A DNA stretch of 64,000 nt, from NCBI GenBank assembly GCA_002423105.1, contig DIUT01000038.1:1-64000 (forward strand), given 5' to 3'. A program made the position numbers and the translations under genes. The stretch's first letter is position 1; each line of letters begins with the position of its first letter. This document shows, one piece after another, positions 41,702 through 51,761 of the stretch. Source of the stretch: Geobacter sp. UBA6151. GTDB taxonomy: Bacteria > Desulfobacterota > Desulfuromonadia > Geobacterales > Pseudopelobacteraceae. The notes under the pieces are model-generated. The model was not told the DNA's origin. It saw only the letters and a list, made by a program, of their open reading frames with translations, and searched no databases.

Positions 41702-43897
41702 ATGAGCAGAAAAATGCTGATCAATGTCATGCATCCTGAAGAGGCCCGTGTGGCCATCGTGCAGGATGGCCGCCTCATGGAGCTGAACATAGAAATCAGC
41801 GGCAAGGAACAGACCAAGGGCAATATCTTCAAGGGTGTCGTTGTGAGAGTGGAGCCGGGACTGCAGGCGGCCTTCGTGGATATCGGACATAAGAAGCCGG
41901 GGTTTATCCAGATGGGGGACCTGCATCCCGATGCCTGGCAATGGCGTGAAGATATTCCAGAAGCTGAGCGCAAGCGCCGACCGCGGATACAGGATGTGCT
42001 GCGGCGGGGGCAGGAGCTGATCGTGCAGGTTGAAAAGGATGCCCGTGACATGAAGGGCTCTGCCTTGACCGGGTACCTCTCGTTGCCGGGACGTTACATG
42101 GTGTTGATGCCGGGTGATACTGCAGCCGGTATTTCCCGTAAAATAGAGGACAATGCCAGCCGTAAGGAGTTGAAGGCTCTGGTGGCTGAGCTTCAGGTGC
42201 CGGATGGGTACGGTTATATTGTCAGGACCGAGGCCTTGGGGCGGACTGCCGAGGAGCTGAAAAAAGACCTGGAGTATCTGCTGGGCGTGCATGCCCGTAT
42301 CAAGCAGCAGGCGGCGCACGTCAAGGGACCGGTTGAAATATACCGTGACGCCGGGATCATCTTGCGCACAATACGGGACCATTTTTCTGATGATATCGAT
42401 GAAGTGCTGGTGGATGACAAGGCTGCCTTCCAGCAGGCGGTGGATTTCTTCAAGGAGATCATGCCGGGCTGTGAAAAACTGGTGAAGCTGCACAAGGAAA
42501 AACGCCCGATTTTTTCCAAGTATCAATTGGAAGAGCAGATTGATCAACTGTACGAAAAGCGGGTGCCGCTGCCTTCCGGCGGCTCCCTGGTGATCGAGCC
42601 GACCGAAGCGTTGGTTTCCATCGATGTCAACTCGGGCAAGTCCAGCGGCGAACGTGGTGTTGAAGACACCGCGTTCAAGACGAATATGGAGGCTGCTGCG
42701 GAGGTAGCGCGCCAGTTGCGGCTGCGTGACCTGGGCGGATTGGTGGTGATTGACTTCATCGACATGCGTGATACCAGGCATAACAAGGATGTGGAGCAGA
42801 CCCTCAAGGATGCCCTGAAGATGGATAAGGCGCGAGTCAATCTGGGACGGATATCCCAGTTCGGCATGATGGAGATGTCCCGCCAGCGGATCGCCAAAAA
42901 CATCAATGACGCTATCCATCTGGAATGTCCCCACTGTGAAGGGCGTGGACGGGTCAAGTCAGTGGAGGCCATGGCTGTTTCGTTCCTGCGCAAGGTGCAT
43001 GGTGCGGCTGCCAAGGGACAGATTGCCGAGGTGCGCGGAGGATTGCCTCTGGAAGTGGCCTATTTCCTTCTGAATCGTAAGAAGCGCGAACTGGCCCAGA
43101 TTGAGAATGACTACGAGATTGTGGTGACCGTCAAGGGCAAGCCGTCGTTTCTGTTGAACCAGCTGGAGCTTGAAACCATGAGGCGTGAAAAGCCATTGCG
43201 CGAGGAGGGGGGAGAGCCGGACAGCGAGACATCGCCGTTGATCATCGCCCACGATGAAGCCTACGATACGCCTATTGCCGTGGCAGAACCGCTGGCAGAG
43301 GCAAACGCCAAGAAAAAGCGCAAGCGCAAGCGTAAGAAAAAGGCGGGTTCCGGTGAACCGGCAGTGGAGCAGGCAACGGTGCAGGATGACGTGCCAAGCG
43401 TTGTGGTACCTGAGAACGCCACAGAAGATCAACCTGAGTCCGCTGCTCCTAAAAAGCGCAAGCGCTCCCGTTCGCGCAAAAAAGGGGCGGCTGCCAGGGA
43501 AGTGAGTGGCATCCCGGCTGTGGCTGAAGGAGATACTGTTACGCCGACAGTGGAACAGCTACCAGTTGAACCGGTGGAACTCAAGCAGCCGTTGCCGCAA
43601 GCGAAAAAGAAGCCAAAAAAGACGTCGTCGCGACCCCGTAAGGTAGCGGCAGAGGAACCATCGGGCGAGGTTGTCCCGCAGCCGCTGATGGAGGTTGCCG
43701 CCGAGCCGCCGGTAAAACCGCCAAAAGTCAAAAAAACGGCCCCTGCAACCGCAAAAAAGAAGCAGCAACAGTCGCCTGAAGCGCCCGGCAATGTCGCTCC
43801 GCTTGCGGTAGAGGAACCGGCGAAGCCTCCCCGGAAACGTGCTGCTGCCAAACGGCCCGCCAGGGCGTCCAAGAAGGCGTCTTCCGGAGAAGAATAG
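41702..43897 (+). CDS. rng: Ribonuclease E/G
   Basis: A 731-residue endoribonuclease for rRNA and mRNA processing. An S1 domain (GNIFKGVVVRVEPGLQAAFVDIG) is followed by catalytic acid motifs SIDVNSGKS and VVIDFIDMRD, and the Zn-link CPHC. The catalytic core ends near residue 510; the rest (about 535-731) is a disordered Lys/Arg-rich tail with KKKRKRKRKKK and KKRKRSRSRKK. Such a tail is more like RNase E than RNase G and may bind RNA or degradosome partners. AAAGGA precedes the ATG. Confidence 0.92.
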   Translation: MSRKMLINVMHPEEARVAIVQDGRLMELNIEISGKEQTKGNIFKGVVVRVEPGLQAAFVDIGHKKPGFIQMGDLHPDAWQWREDIPEAERKRRPRIQDVLRRGQELIVQVEKDARDMKGSALTGYLSLPGRYMVLMPGDTAAGISRKIEDNASRKELKALVAELQVPDGYGYIVRTEALGRTAEELKKDLEYLLGVHARIKQQAAHVKGPVEIYRDAGIILRTIRDHFSDDIDEVLVDDKAAFQQAVDFFKEIMPGCEKLVKLHKEKRPIFSKYQLEEQIDQLYEKRVPLPSGGSLVIEPTEALVSIDVNSGKSSGERGVEDTAFKTNMEAAAEVARQLRLRDLGGLVVIDFIDMRDTRHNKDVEQTLKDALKMDKARVNLGRISQFGMMEMSRQRIAKNINDAIHLECPHCEGRGRVKSVEAMAVSFLRKVHGAAAKGQIAEVRGGLPLEVAYFLLNRKKRELAQIENDYEIVVTVKGKPSFLLNQLELETMRREKPLREEGGEPDSETSPLIIAHDEAYDTPIAVAEPLAEANAKKKRKRKRKKKAGSGEPAVEQATVQDDVPSVVVPENATEDQPESAAPKKRKRSRSRKKGAAAREVSGIPAVAEGDTVTPTVEQLPVEPVELKQPLPQAKKKPKKTSSRPRKVAAEEPSGEVVPQPLMEVAAEPPVKPPKVKKTAPATAKKKQQQSPEAPGNVAPLAVEEPAKPPRKRAAAKRPARASKKASSGEE

Positions 43898-43973
43898 CTT
43901 GACGGGGCATGAGGGCTACGCTACTTTTACAGGCTCTGTAATGTCTGAAACATCTGAAAGGTGAACGGTTTCC

Positions 43974-45452
43974 ATGGAAGAACTCAGTGAACTGCTGCTG
44001 CAACGCCGCCGTAAGGTGAATGCGTTGTGGGAGGCGGGTATCAACCCCTATCCCAATGATTTTAAACCACGTCATACCTCGGCTGATGTCGTCGCCGCCT
44101 ATGGTCAGAGCGAGCAGATTGATGCCGTTGACGCTGATTTTGTGCTGGCCGGGCGAATTATTGCCCGCCGCTCCTTCGGTAAGGCTGCTTTCATACAGTT
44201 GCAGGATCGTGCCGGCAGAATACAGCTGTACGTGCGCAAGGATGACCTGGGAGATGAGCAGTTTGCAGCGTTCGAATCCTTTGATATCGGTGATATCATC
44301 GGCGTCTCCGGTTTCCCCTTCCGTACCAAGACCGGTGAGCTTTCCCTGCATCTGCGTTCCATACGCCTGCTGGTGAAATCGCTGCTGCCGTTGCCGGAAA
44401 AATTTCACGGTCTGACCGACGTTGAAACCCGTTACCGGCAGCGCTATGTAGACCTGATTGTCAACCCCGAAGTGCGTGAGCTTTTTGTCAAACGTTCCCG
44501 GATTATCAATCTGATCCGTCAGTTCATGACCTCCCGCGATTTTCTGGAGGTTGAAACGCCGATGATGCAGCCGATTCCCGGCGGAGCAACGGCCCGTCCC
44601 TTTGTGACTCACCACAACGCGCTGGATATGGAGCTGTTTCTGCGCATTGCTCCGGAATTGTATCTGAAACGCCTGGTGGTTGGCGGTTTTGACCGGGTAT
44701 TCGAGATCAACCGCAACTTCCGCAATGAAGGGATCTCGGTCCGTCACAACCCCGAGTTCACCATGATGGAGTTCTATCAGGCCTACGCCACCTTCGAGGA
44801 TTTGATGGAGCTGACGGAAGAGCTGTTCTGCCATGTGGCGGAAGCGGTGCTGGGTGCCCTGGACTTTACTTGCCAGGGGATGGATATCAGCTTTCAACGT
44901 CCCTGGCGCCGCTTGACGGTCAAAGAAGCGATTCTTGAATACGGTGATATTGACCAGAAGCAGCTGGAGGACCGGGATCTGGCCCTGACCTACGCCCGCA
45001 GTATCGGGCTTGACCTGCCGGATTCAATCGGTTACGGCAAGCTGTTGATGGAGATATTTGAAGAGGTGGCGGAGCACAAGCTGATCCAGCCTACCTTTGT
45101 AACGGCATATCCCACCGAAGTTTCTCCTCTGTCCCGTAAAAATGACCACGACCCCGAGATTGTGGACCGCTTTGAGCTGATGATTGGCGGGCGGGAAATT
45201 GCCAACGCCTTTTCCGAGCTGAACGATCCGGTGGATCAGAAGGAGCGTTTTCTGGCCCAGGTGGCTGAGAAGGATAAGGGGGATGAAGAGGCCCATTACA
45301 TGGATGAGGATTATGTCCGTGCCCTGGAGTACGGCTTGCCGCCCACGGCCGGTGAAGGGATCGGTATTGACCGTCTGGTGATGCTCTTGACCGATTCACC
45401 GTCCATCAGGGACGTCATTTTGTTTCCCCAATTACGCAAAGAGGCCCGCTAG
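43974..45452 (+). CDS. lysS: Lysyl-tRNA synthetase, class II
   Basis: A 492-residue aminoacyl-tRNA synthetase. The N-terminal OB fold (GRIIARRSFGKAAFIQLQDR) binds the anticodon; the catalytic part has motif 1 near FLEVETPMMQPIPGGA, motif 2 FEINRNFRNEGISVRHNPEF and motif 3 GEGIGIDRLVML. Length is usual. The lol genes follow 9 bases after its stop, so they probably share a transcript. Confidence 0.97.
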   Translation: MEELSELLLQRRRKVNALWEAGINPYPNDFKPRHTSADVVAAYGQSEQIDAVDADFVLAGRIIARRSFGKAAFIQLQDRAGRIQLYVRKDDLGDEQFAAFESFDIGDIIGVSGFPFRTKTGELSLHLRSIRLLVKSLLPLPEKFHGLTDVETRYRQRYVDLIVNPEVRELFVKRSRIINLIRQFMTSRDFLEVETPMMQPIPGGATARPFVTHHNALDMELFLRIAPELYLKRLVVGGFDRVFEINRNFRNEGISVRHNPEFTMMEFYQAYATFEDLMELTEELFCHVAEAVLGALDFTCQGMDISFQRPWRRLTVKEAILEYGDIDQKQLEDRDLALTYARSIGLDLPDSIGYGKLLMEIFEEVAEHKLIQPTFVTAYPTEVSPLSRKNDHDPEIVDRFELMIGGREIANAFSELNDPVDQKERFLAQVAEKDKGDEEAHYMDEDYVRALEYGLPPTAGEGIGIDRLVMLLTDSPSIRDVILFPQLRKEAR

Positions 45453-45461
45453 ACAGTGTCC

Positions 45462-46718
45462 ATGCCCTTTGAACTGTTAATCGGACTGCGCTACCTGAAG
45501 GCAAAGCGCAAGTCCACCTTCATCTCCATCATCACCTTTATCTCCACCGCCGGTGTGACGCTGGGGGTGATGGCGCTGATTGTGGTGCTGGCGGTCATGA
45601 CCGGTTTTGAGCGTGACCTGAAGGACAAAATTCTGGGTACAAACGCCCACCTGGTGGTAATCCGCAGCGGCGCAGCGATGGAAGATTACCGTGGGTTGAT
45701 GGAACGCATGAAGCAGTTGCCGGGAGTGCAGGCGGCAACGCCCTTCATCTATAATCAGGTCATGCTGTCCACCGGACGAACCGTATCCGGTGTGGTGTTG
45801 CGTGGAATCGATCCGGTGACGGACCGTCAGGTTACCCGCCTTTCCCGTGCTGTGGTCCAGGGCAGTATGGATCAGTTGGAGCCGAGTACTGGCAGCGGGG
45901 GTGATCCCGGTGTGATGATCGGTCGGGAACTGGCCCGGCATCTGAATCTTTCCCTGGGCGACCGGGTGAATGTCGTTTCTCCGATGGGAACTATCACCCC
46001 GCTGGGAATGATGCCCAAACTGAAGCCGTTTCGTGTGGTGGGCATTTTCAACACCGGTATGTTCGAGTACGATTCCACGCTGGCCTACGTCAGCCTGCCC
46101 CAGGCCCAACGCTTCTTTGACTTGGGCGATACGGTGACCGGCATTCAGTTGAAGGTGGCGGATGTCTATGCCACCACCGAACTGGTTCAAAGGATCAACC
46201 GGGAGTTCGGACCGGAACTCTACGCGCGGGACTGGATGCAGATGAACAAGAATATCCTGTTTGCCCTTAAAACCGAGAAAGTGGTCATGTTTATCATTCT
46301 GACCCTGATCGTGCTGGTAGCCGCCTTTGGCATCGCTTCCACCCTGTTCATGGTGGTCATGGAAAAGACCAAGGATATCGCCATCCTCAAAACCATGGGG
46401 GCCAGGTCCGGCAGCATCATGAAAATCTTTGTTCTGGAAGGGTTGATCATCGGTGTGGTGGGGACAGCGCTTGGCTTGCTGTCTGGACTGCTGATCGCCA
46501 CCAACCTGGAGCCGATCATCGACGTGGTGCAGAAGGTAACCGGCAAGAATTTTTTCAGCAAGGAGATCTACTATCTGGATCACTTCCCGTCCCATGTGGT
46601 GACCTCTGACGTGGTGACGGTGGCACTGACGGCAATCCTGATCTCGTTTTTGGCGACACTCTATCCGGCTTGGGCTGCGTCCAGAATGTTGCCGGCAGAA
46701 GCGCTGCGCTATGAATAG
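45462..46718 (+). CDS. lolC: Lipoprotein-releasing ABC transporter permease LolC/LolE
   Basis: A 418-residue FtsX-like permease that with LolD extracts lipoproteins from the inner membrane and hands them to LolA. It has an N-terminal membrane segment (VMALIVVLAVMTGFERDLKDKIL), a large periplasmic domain, and three C-terminal segments ending AAWAASRMLPAEALRYE. A GTG six bases upstream is an alternative start. Only one permease gene is present, so the complex may use a homodimer (LolF type). Confidence 0.93.
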   Translation: MPFELLIGLRYLKAKRKSTFISIITFISTAGVTLGVMALIVVLAVMTGFERDLKDKILGTNAHLVVIRSGAAMEDYRGLMERMKQLPGVQAATPFIYNQVMLSTGRTVSGVVLRGIDPVTDRQVTRLSRAVVQGSMDQLEPSTGSGGDPGVMIGRELARHLNLSLGDRVNVVSPMGTITPLGMMPKLKPFRVVGIFNTGMFEYDSTLAYVSLPQAQRFFDLGDTVTGIQLKVADVYATTELVQRINREFGPELYARDWMQMNKNILFALKTEKVVMFIILTLIVLVAAFGIASTLFMVVMEKTKDIAILKTMGARSGSIMKIFVLEGLIIGVVGTALGLLSGLLIATNLEPIIDVVQKVTGKNFFSKEIYYLDHFPSHVVTSDVVTVALTAILISFLATLYPAWAASRMLPAEALRYE

Positions 46719-46733
46719 CGTGAAGGGAGATCA

Positions 46734-47426
46734 GTGCCAGCTTTAATTGAGATACAAGGGCTCTGCAAGACGTACCGTACCGGCTCTAACACGGTTGAAG
46801 TGCTGAAAGGGATCAGTCTTGACATTGCAGAGGGAGCCACGACGGCTTTAGTGGGAGCATCCGGCGCCGGCAAGAGTACGCTGCTGCACATACTTGGTGC
46901 TCTGGACCGACCAAGTGAAGGCATGGTGCTGTTCCGCGGCAGCGATCTGTTCAAGCGCTCAGACCGGGAGCTGGCGGATTTCAGAAGCCACAGTATCGGT
47001 TTTGTCTTCCAGTTCCACCATCTGCTGCCGGAATTTTCGGCCCTTGAAAACGTCATGATGCCTGCCCTGATCGCCCGCCGCAATCGTGGGCTGGCAGAGC
47101 AAAAAGCTGCCGAACTGCTCGAAGAACTTGGCCTGGGCCAGCGTTTGACCCATCGTCCCGGTGAGTTGTCTGGCGGAGAGCAGCAGCGGGTGGCCATTGC
47201 CCGTGCTCTGGTGATGGAGCCGGAACTGCTGCTTGCTGATGAACCCACTGGCAACCTGGACATGAAGACCAGTGATGCGATCCATTGTTCACTGGCGCGT
47301 TTACAGCAAAAAACCGGTATTACCATGGTGATCGTTACCCATAATGAACGTCTTGCCGCAGGGATGGAGCAGGTTGTCCGTCTTGCGGACGGCCTGATAC
47401 ATACCTGTCCACCGGAGGCACTGTGA
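46734..47426 (+). CDS. lolD: Lipoprotein-releasing ABC transporter ATPase LolD
   Basis: A 230-residue ATPase: Walker A GASGAGKST, signature LSGGEQQR, Walker B LLLADEPTGNLD, and HNERLAAG as switch His. It starts at GTG with GGGAGAT upstream, 15 bases after lolC. FQFHHLLPEFSALENV is typical of LolD. Its stop overlaps the bamA GTG start (GTGA). Confidence 0.95.
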   Translation: MPALIEIQGLCKTYRTGSNTVEVLKGISLDIAEGATTALVGASGAGKSTLLHILGALDRPSEGMVLFRGSDLFKRSDRELADFRSHSIGFVFQFHHLLPEFSALENVMMPALIARRNRGLAEQKAAELLEELGLGQRLTHRPGELSGGEQQRVAIARALVMEPELLLADEPTGNLDMKTSDAIHCSLARLQQKTGITMVIVTHNERLAAGMEQVVRLADGLIHTCPPEAL

Positions 47427-49690
47427 CCCAGTATCCGTATATGACCACCGCAGCGTTGTGTGTTCTGCTGCTTGCCCCGCAGACCTCCCGTGCAGATGGC
47501 GAAAAGATTGTCGATGTTGTGGTGCGTGGCAACCGCCGTATCGAGGCATCGGCCATTCTAAATGCCATCACTGCCAAGCCTGGAGATACACTGAACAGCG
47601 ACCGGACCGACGTGGATATCCGGGCGGTTTACCGTCTTGGCCAGTTTCAGGATGTGCAGGTTTCCTCGGAGCCGGTCAGTTCCGGGGTGGTGCTGGTCTA
47701 CTCGATCATTGAAAAACCGATTGTGCGGGATGTCCGCTTGCTTGGCAATGACAAGATCAAGCAGGACAAACTGCTGGAAGGGCTGCCGGTCCGCAGAAAC
47801 GCGATTTTCTCCCAAAAGGATCTGGACAACGCTGTCGCCCGTCTGAAAAAACAGTATCAGGATGAAGGGTACTATCTGGCGGCAATCGAGCCGTTGGTGG
47901 AACAGCGTGCCCCATCTGAATACCAGATCACCTTCCGGATTACTGAAGGGAACCTGGTCAGGATCAGCGACATAACCTTTGAAGGGGTCACTGCGTTCAG
48001 CCCGCGCAAGCTGCGGGGCGTGATGGAAACCAAGGAAAAATGGTTCATGAGCTGGCTGACCGGAGCAGGCACCTACAAGGAAGAGGTACTGAAAAACGAT
48101 GTCCTGCTACTGACGGATTATTATCTGAATAATGGTTACATTAATATCAAGGTGGGCGAACCGGTGGTCACCATGTCCGAGGACAGTGAATCGCTGTTGG
48201 TCACCATTGCCGTCACCGAAGGGGATCAGTACCGGATAGGCCAGATAGAGTTCAAGGGCGATCTACTTTACCCTGAAAAGGAGTTGCGTCAAAAGCTGGT
48301 CTCCGAGCCGGGCGAGGTTTTCAGTCGGGGTAAGTTGCGGGCAGATATCGGCACCCTGACCGATATGACTGCCGACAAAGGTTATGCCTTCAACAACGTC
48401 CTTCCCCTGACCACGCCGGATTCCGAGAAAAAGACCGTTGATCTGGCGTTTGAAATTGAAAAGGGCGGGCTGGTCGCCATCGAGCGGATCAATGTGGCGG
48501 GCAACAGCAAAAGCCGTGACAAGGTCATCCGCCGGGAAATGCGGCTGATGGAAGGTGAGCTTTACAGCGCCACCGGTTTCAAACGCAGTAAGCAGAACCT
48601 GATGAACACCGGCTATTTTGAGGAGGCAAATATTTCCAGCATCAAGGGAAGCGCTGCCGACAAGCTGAATGTCAACGTGGATGTCAAGGAAAAACCCACC
48701 GGAGCGTTTACCATTGGTGGCGGCTACAGCTCGTTGGACGGTCTGATTTTCCAGGGGTCGGTTTCCCAGGCAAACTTCCTGGGGCTGGGCCTGAAGGCCA
48801 ACGCATCGGCAGCCATTGGCGGTAAATCCAATACGTACTCACTGGGGCTGACCGACCCCTACTTCCTGGACAGCAGATGGACGCTTGGAGCTGACGTCTA
48901 CCGTTCAGAGCGTGACTACACCGATTACAGTCGGCGGCTGACCGGTGGAGATATCAAGGCCGGGTATCCGATTACGGATTTCATCAGCACCTTCTGGATG
49001 TATAAATACGAGATCAAGGATATCTATTATCCCACGGATGCCTACCGAAGCTGGAACGCCATTGATCCCGGCAACTACCCGCTGAACCAGACCACCACCA
49101 GCTCGGTGTTTGCCAGTATCACCAACAACACCACGGACTTCCGTTTTGATCCCTCAAGCGGCATGGTCAATACGCTCTCGGCTGAATATGCCGGTCTTGG
49201 CGGTAACAACAAGTTTGTCCGTGAAATACTGGATAATACGATCTACTATCCGCTGTGGAAGCAGTTTGTCGTGTCGACCAGAATCGTGATTGGGGCGATT
49301 CAGCAGACCAGCGGTCCGATCCCGATTGATGAAAAATTCTATCTGGGCGGTATCGGCACCTTGCGCGGTTATTCTGCGCGCACAGTCAGCCCCCGTGACG
49401 CCAATGGCATTTATGTTGGCGGCGAAAAAGAGCTGTTCGGTAATGCGGAACTAAAATTTCCCCTGTTACCGGAGTTTGGCATCAAGGGGGTGGCTTTTTT
49501 TGACTACGGCAATGCCTGGACCAGCGGCGGTATCAAGCCGCCTGAACTCCTGATGAGCTATGGCGCCGGTGTCCGCTGGGCATCACCCATGGGGCCGTTG
49601 CGTCTGGAATATGGTATTCCCATCAACCCCCGGCCCGGCATAGATAACAAATCAGGCCGCTTTGAATTTGCAATCGGCAGTATGTTCTAA
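47423..49690 (+). CDS. bamA: Outer membrane assembly factor BamA
   Basis: A 755-residue Omp85 protein that folds beta-barrels into the outer membrane. A signal peptide ends near TSRA, five POTRA domains (about 28-420) follow (VVVRGNRRIE, LLGNDKIKQDKL, FEGVTAFSPRKL, FKGDLLYPEKEL, VAGNSKSRDKVI), then the barrel with the conserved IRGY-type loop (GIGTLRGYSARTV). It ends in aromatic Phe as barrels do. The start is GTG within GTGA at the lolD stop; an ATG six codons on is possible. Confidence 0.96.
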   Translation: MTQYPYMTTAALCVLLLAPQTSRADGEKIVDVVVRGNRRIEASAILNAITAKPGDTLNSDRTDVDIRAVYRLGQFQDVQVSSEPVSSGVVLVYSIIEKPIVRDVRLLGNDKIKQDKLLEGLPVRRNAIFSQKDLDNAVARLKKQYQDEGYYLAAIEPLVEQRAPSEYQITFRITEGNLVRISDITFEGVTAFSPRKLRGVMETKEKWFMSWLTGAGTYKEEVLKNDVLLLTDYYLNNGYINIKVGEPVVTMSEDSESLLVTIAVTEGDQYRIGQIEFKGDLLYPEKELRQKLVSEPGEVFSRGKLRADIGTLTDMTADKGYAFNNVLPLTTPDSEKKTVDLAFEIEKGGLVAIERINVAGNSKSRDKVIRREMRLMEGELYSATGFKRSKQNLMNTGYFEEANISSIKGSAADKLNVNVDVKEKPTGAFTIGGGYSSLDGLIFQGSVSQANFLGLGLKANASAAIGGKSNTYSLGLTDPYFLDSRWTLGADVYRSERDYTDYSRRLTGGDIKAGYPITDFISTFWMYKYEIKDIYYPTDAYRSWNAIDPGNYPLNQTTTSSVFASITNNTTDFRFDPSSGMVNTLSAEYAGLGGNNKFVREILDNTIYYPLWKQFVVSTRIVIGAIQQTSGPIPIDEKFYLGGIGTLRGYSARTVSPRDANGIYVGGEKELFGNAELKFPLLPEFGIKGVAFFDYGNAWTSGGIKPPELLMSYGAGVRWASPMGPLRLEYGIPINPRPGIDNKSGRFEFAIGSMF

Positions 49691-49723
49691 TCAGACAGGT
49701 AAACACACAAGGAGAAATGTAGC

Positions 49724-50245
49724 ATGAAGAAATTTGTTCTGTCAGCGCTTATGGTGATGATCTGTTCCAGCCTTGGATGGGCTGCTGAAGTAAAGATTGG
49801 CTATATCGATATGCAGCGGGCGCTGAATCTGTCCGAAGCCGGACTGCAAGCCAAAAACCAGTTGCAGGAGCGGCTGAAAGCCTACCAGATTCAGATCAAT
49901 GTAAAGCAGGAAGAATTGCAGAAGCTGAAAACCGATCTGGAGAAGCAGGGCATGACCTTGAATGAGGCTGCGCGGGCGGCCAAGGAAAAAGATTATCAAC
50001 AGAAGTTGAAGGATTTTCAGCGCTTTACCAAGGATGCAGAGGAAGATTTGCAGGCTCGTGATGGCGAGTTTACCAAGAAAATCCTGGAAACCCTTGAAAA
50101 ACTGATCAACGAGTATGGCAAGAAAAATGGTTTTACCGTTATTCTGGATGCCCGTGGCTCTGCGCTGCTCTATGCCGATCAGAGCGCGGACCTGACCGAT
50201 GCCTTGCTGAAGGCCCTGAACGAGGCCACCAAGGCAAAGAAATAA
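49724..50245 (+). CDS. skp: Periplasmic chaperone Skp/OmpH family
   Basis: A 173-residue exported protein. A signal peptide ends at SLGWAA. The mature part is mostly long helices (LKAYQIQINVKQEELQKLK and on), forming the tentacles of Skp, with the body strands KIGYIDMQRAL and GFTVILDARG. It holds unfolded outer membrane proteins for BamA, whose gene is just upstream. AAGGAG precedes the ATG. Confidence 0.92.
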   Translation: MKKFVLSALMVMICSSLGWAAEVKIGYIDMQRALNLSEAGLQAKNQLQERLKAYQIQINVKQEELQKLKTDLEKQGMTLNEAARAAKEKDYQQKLKDFQRFTKDAEEDLQARDGEFTKKILETLEKLINEYGKKNGFTVILDARGSALLYADQSADLTDALLKALNEATKAKK

Positions 50246-50250
50246 CCCCC

Positions 50251-51291
50251 ATGCAGATAACCAAGACATTACAGGAACTGGCCGAGTATCTGGGGGGCGT
50301 TGTGCGGGGTGACGGATCGGTGCGGATCGCCGGTCTTGCTCCCCTTGACAACGCCGGACCCGGCGCCATCACCTTCCTTGCCAATCCCAAATATGCCGCC
50401 AAGGTGGCCGAGACAAAGGCCGATGCCGTGCTGATGGCGCCCGGTGGCGAAGCTTACGGCCGGAATGTGATAGAACTGGCCAATCCCTATCTGGGCTTCG
50501 CCAAGTTGCTTACCCTGTTCTATACTCGTCCCCACCCGGTTCTGGGAGTCATGCCGGGGGCGATAGTCGGCACCAATGTTACCCTGGGTGCCGCAGTCAG
50601 CATCCATGCCGGGGCCGTGGTCGGTGCGAACGTCACCATCGGCGAACGGACGGTGATCTATCCCGGTGCAGTAATTTACGATGATGTCGCCATTGGTGAC
50701 GACTGCGTGGTACATGCCAATGCCGTGGTCAGAGAGCGCTGCCGGATCGGCAACCGCTGCAAGTTGCAGCCAGGGGCGGTCATTGGCAGTGATGGCTTCG
50801 GCTACGCTCCCGATGGCAGCTCCTACTATCCCATTCCCCAGATCGGCATCGTGGTGCTGGAAGACGATGTGGAAGTCGGCGCCAACGCAACGGTTGACCG
50901 GGCTGCCCTGGAAGTAACCCTGATCAAGCGCGGCACCAAGCTGGACAACCTTGTGCAGGTGGCCCACAACTGCCGGATTGGCGAAGATTGCATGATCGTG
51001 TCACAGGTGGGGATTGCGGGCAGCAGCACGATCGGCAATCATGTCACCCTGGCTGGACAGGTGGGGGTCGTGGGCCATGTTTCCATTGGTGACAACGTGA
51101 TCGTCGGAGCACAGGGCGGTGTTCCCGGTTCTCTGGCTGCCAATGCCTACTACAGCGGTTCACCGGCCATGCCCCACAAGGAGTGGCTGCGGGTGATGGG
51201 TACCTTGCCCAAGCTGCCAGATATGCGTAAGAAAATGACGGAACTTGAAAAAAAGATTGCCGGGCTTGAGGCCCTGCTGGCGAAGGAGTGA
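50251..51291 (+). CDS. lpxD: UDP-3-O-acylglucosamine N-acyltransferase LpxD
   Basis: A 346-residue enzyme adding the second acyl chain in lipid A synthesis. It has an N-terminal uridine-binding domain (ITFLANPKYAAKV), a left-handed beta-helix of hexapeptide repeats, and the active-site histidine in VQVAHNCRIGEDC. The C-terminal helix is present. If substrates are GlcNAc3N-type, as the gnn genes suggest, it would act on the 2-amino group of that sugar. Confidence 0.96.
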   Translation: MQITKTLQELAEYLGGVVRGDGSVRIAGLAPLDNAGPGAITFLANPKYAAKVAETKADAVLMAPGGEAYGRNVIELANPYLGFAKLLTLFYTRPHPVLGVMPGAIVGTNVTLGAAVSIHAGAVVGANVTIGERTVIYPGAVIYDDVAIGDDCVVHANAVVRERCRIGNRCKLQPGAVIGSDGFGYAPDGSSYYPIPQIGIVVLEDDVEVGANATVDRAALEVTLIKRGTKLDNLVQVAHNCRIGEDCMIVSQVGIAGSSTIGNHVTLAGQVGVVGHVSIGDNVIVGAQGGVPGSLAANAYYSGSPAMPHKEWLRVMGTLPKLPDMRKKMTELEKKIAGLEALLAKE

Positions 51292-51294
51292 GCT

Positions 51295-51744
51295 ATGGAA
51301 CCAACGCTGCCGATGGATGTGAATGCGATCATGAAGATTTTACCGCACCGCTTTCCGTTCCTGCTGGTGGACCGGATTGTAGAGCTGGAACATGGCAAAA
51401 GCTGCGTGGGGATCAAGAATGTCACCATCAACGAGCCGTTTTTTCCCGGACACTTTCCCGGTCACCCGGTCATGCCGGGGGTACTGATCGTTGAAGCCAT
51501 GGCCCAGGTGGCCGGTATCATGGCCTATCTGGCTTCCGACGAGGAAACCCAGAAGAAGGTCAGCTACTTCATGGCCATAGAAAACGCCAAGTTTCGCAAG
51601 CCGGTGGTGCCTGGCGACCAACTGCGCATTGAAATCACGACAACCCTCAATCGCCGTGGCATCTGGGGCGTTGACGGCAAGGCCTATGTGGATGGAAAGC
51701 TGGTAACCGAGGCATCGCTGAAAGCCACCTTTGCCGCAGCCTGA
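51295..51744 (+). CDS. fabZ: (3R)-hydroxyacyl-ACP dehydratase FabZ
   Basis: A 149-residue hot-dog fold dehydratase of fatty acid synthesis. It has LPHRFPFLLVDRI with the catalytic His in PGHFPGHPVMPGVLIVEAMAQ and the nearby Glu. It competes with LpxA and LpxD for hydroxyacyl-ACP, and its place between their genes is the common arrangement. Confidence 0.97.
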   Translation: MEPTLPMDVNAIMKILPHRFPFLLVDRIVELEHGKSCVGIKNVTINEPFFPGHFPGHPVMPGVLIVEAMAQVAGIMAYLASDEETQKKVSYFMAIENAKFRKPVVPGDQLRIEITTTLNRRGIWGVDGKAYVDGKLVTEASLKATFAAA

Positions 51745-51761
51745 GAAAGAGAGAACCGATC

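Noticed and set aside
41476..42051. A 191-codon minus-strand frame upstream of and within rng
   Set aside because: Most of it is the antisense of the rng start, no ribosome binding site supports it, and the tail matches no family I know.
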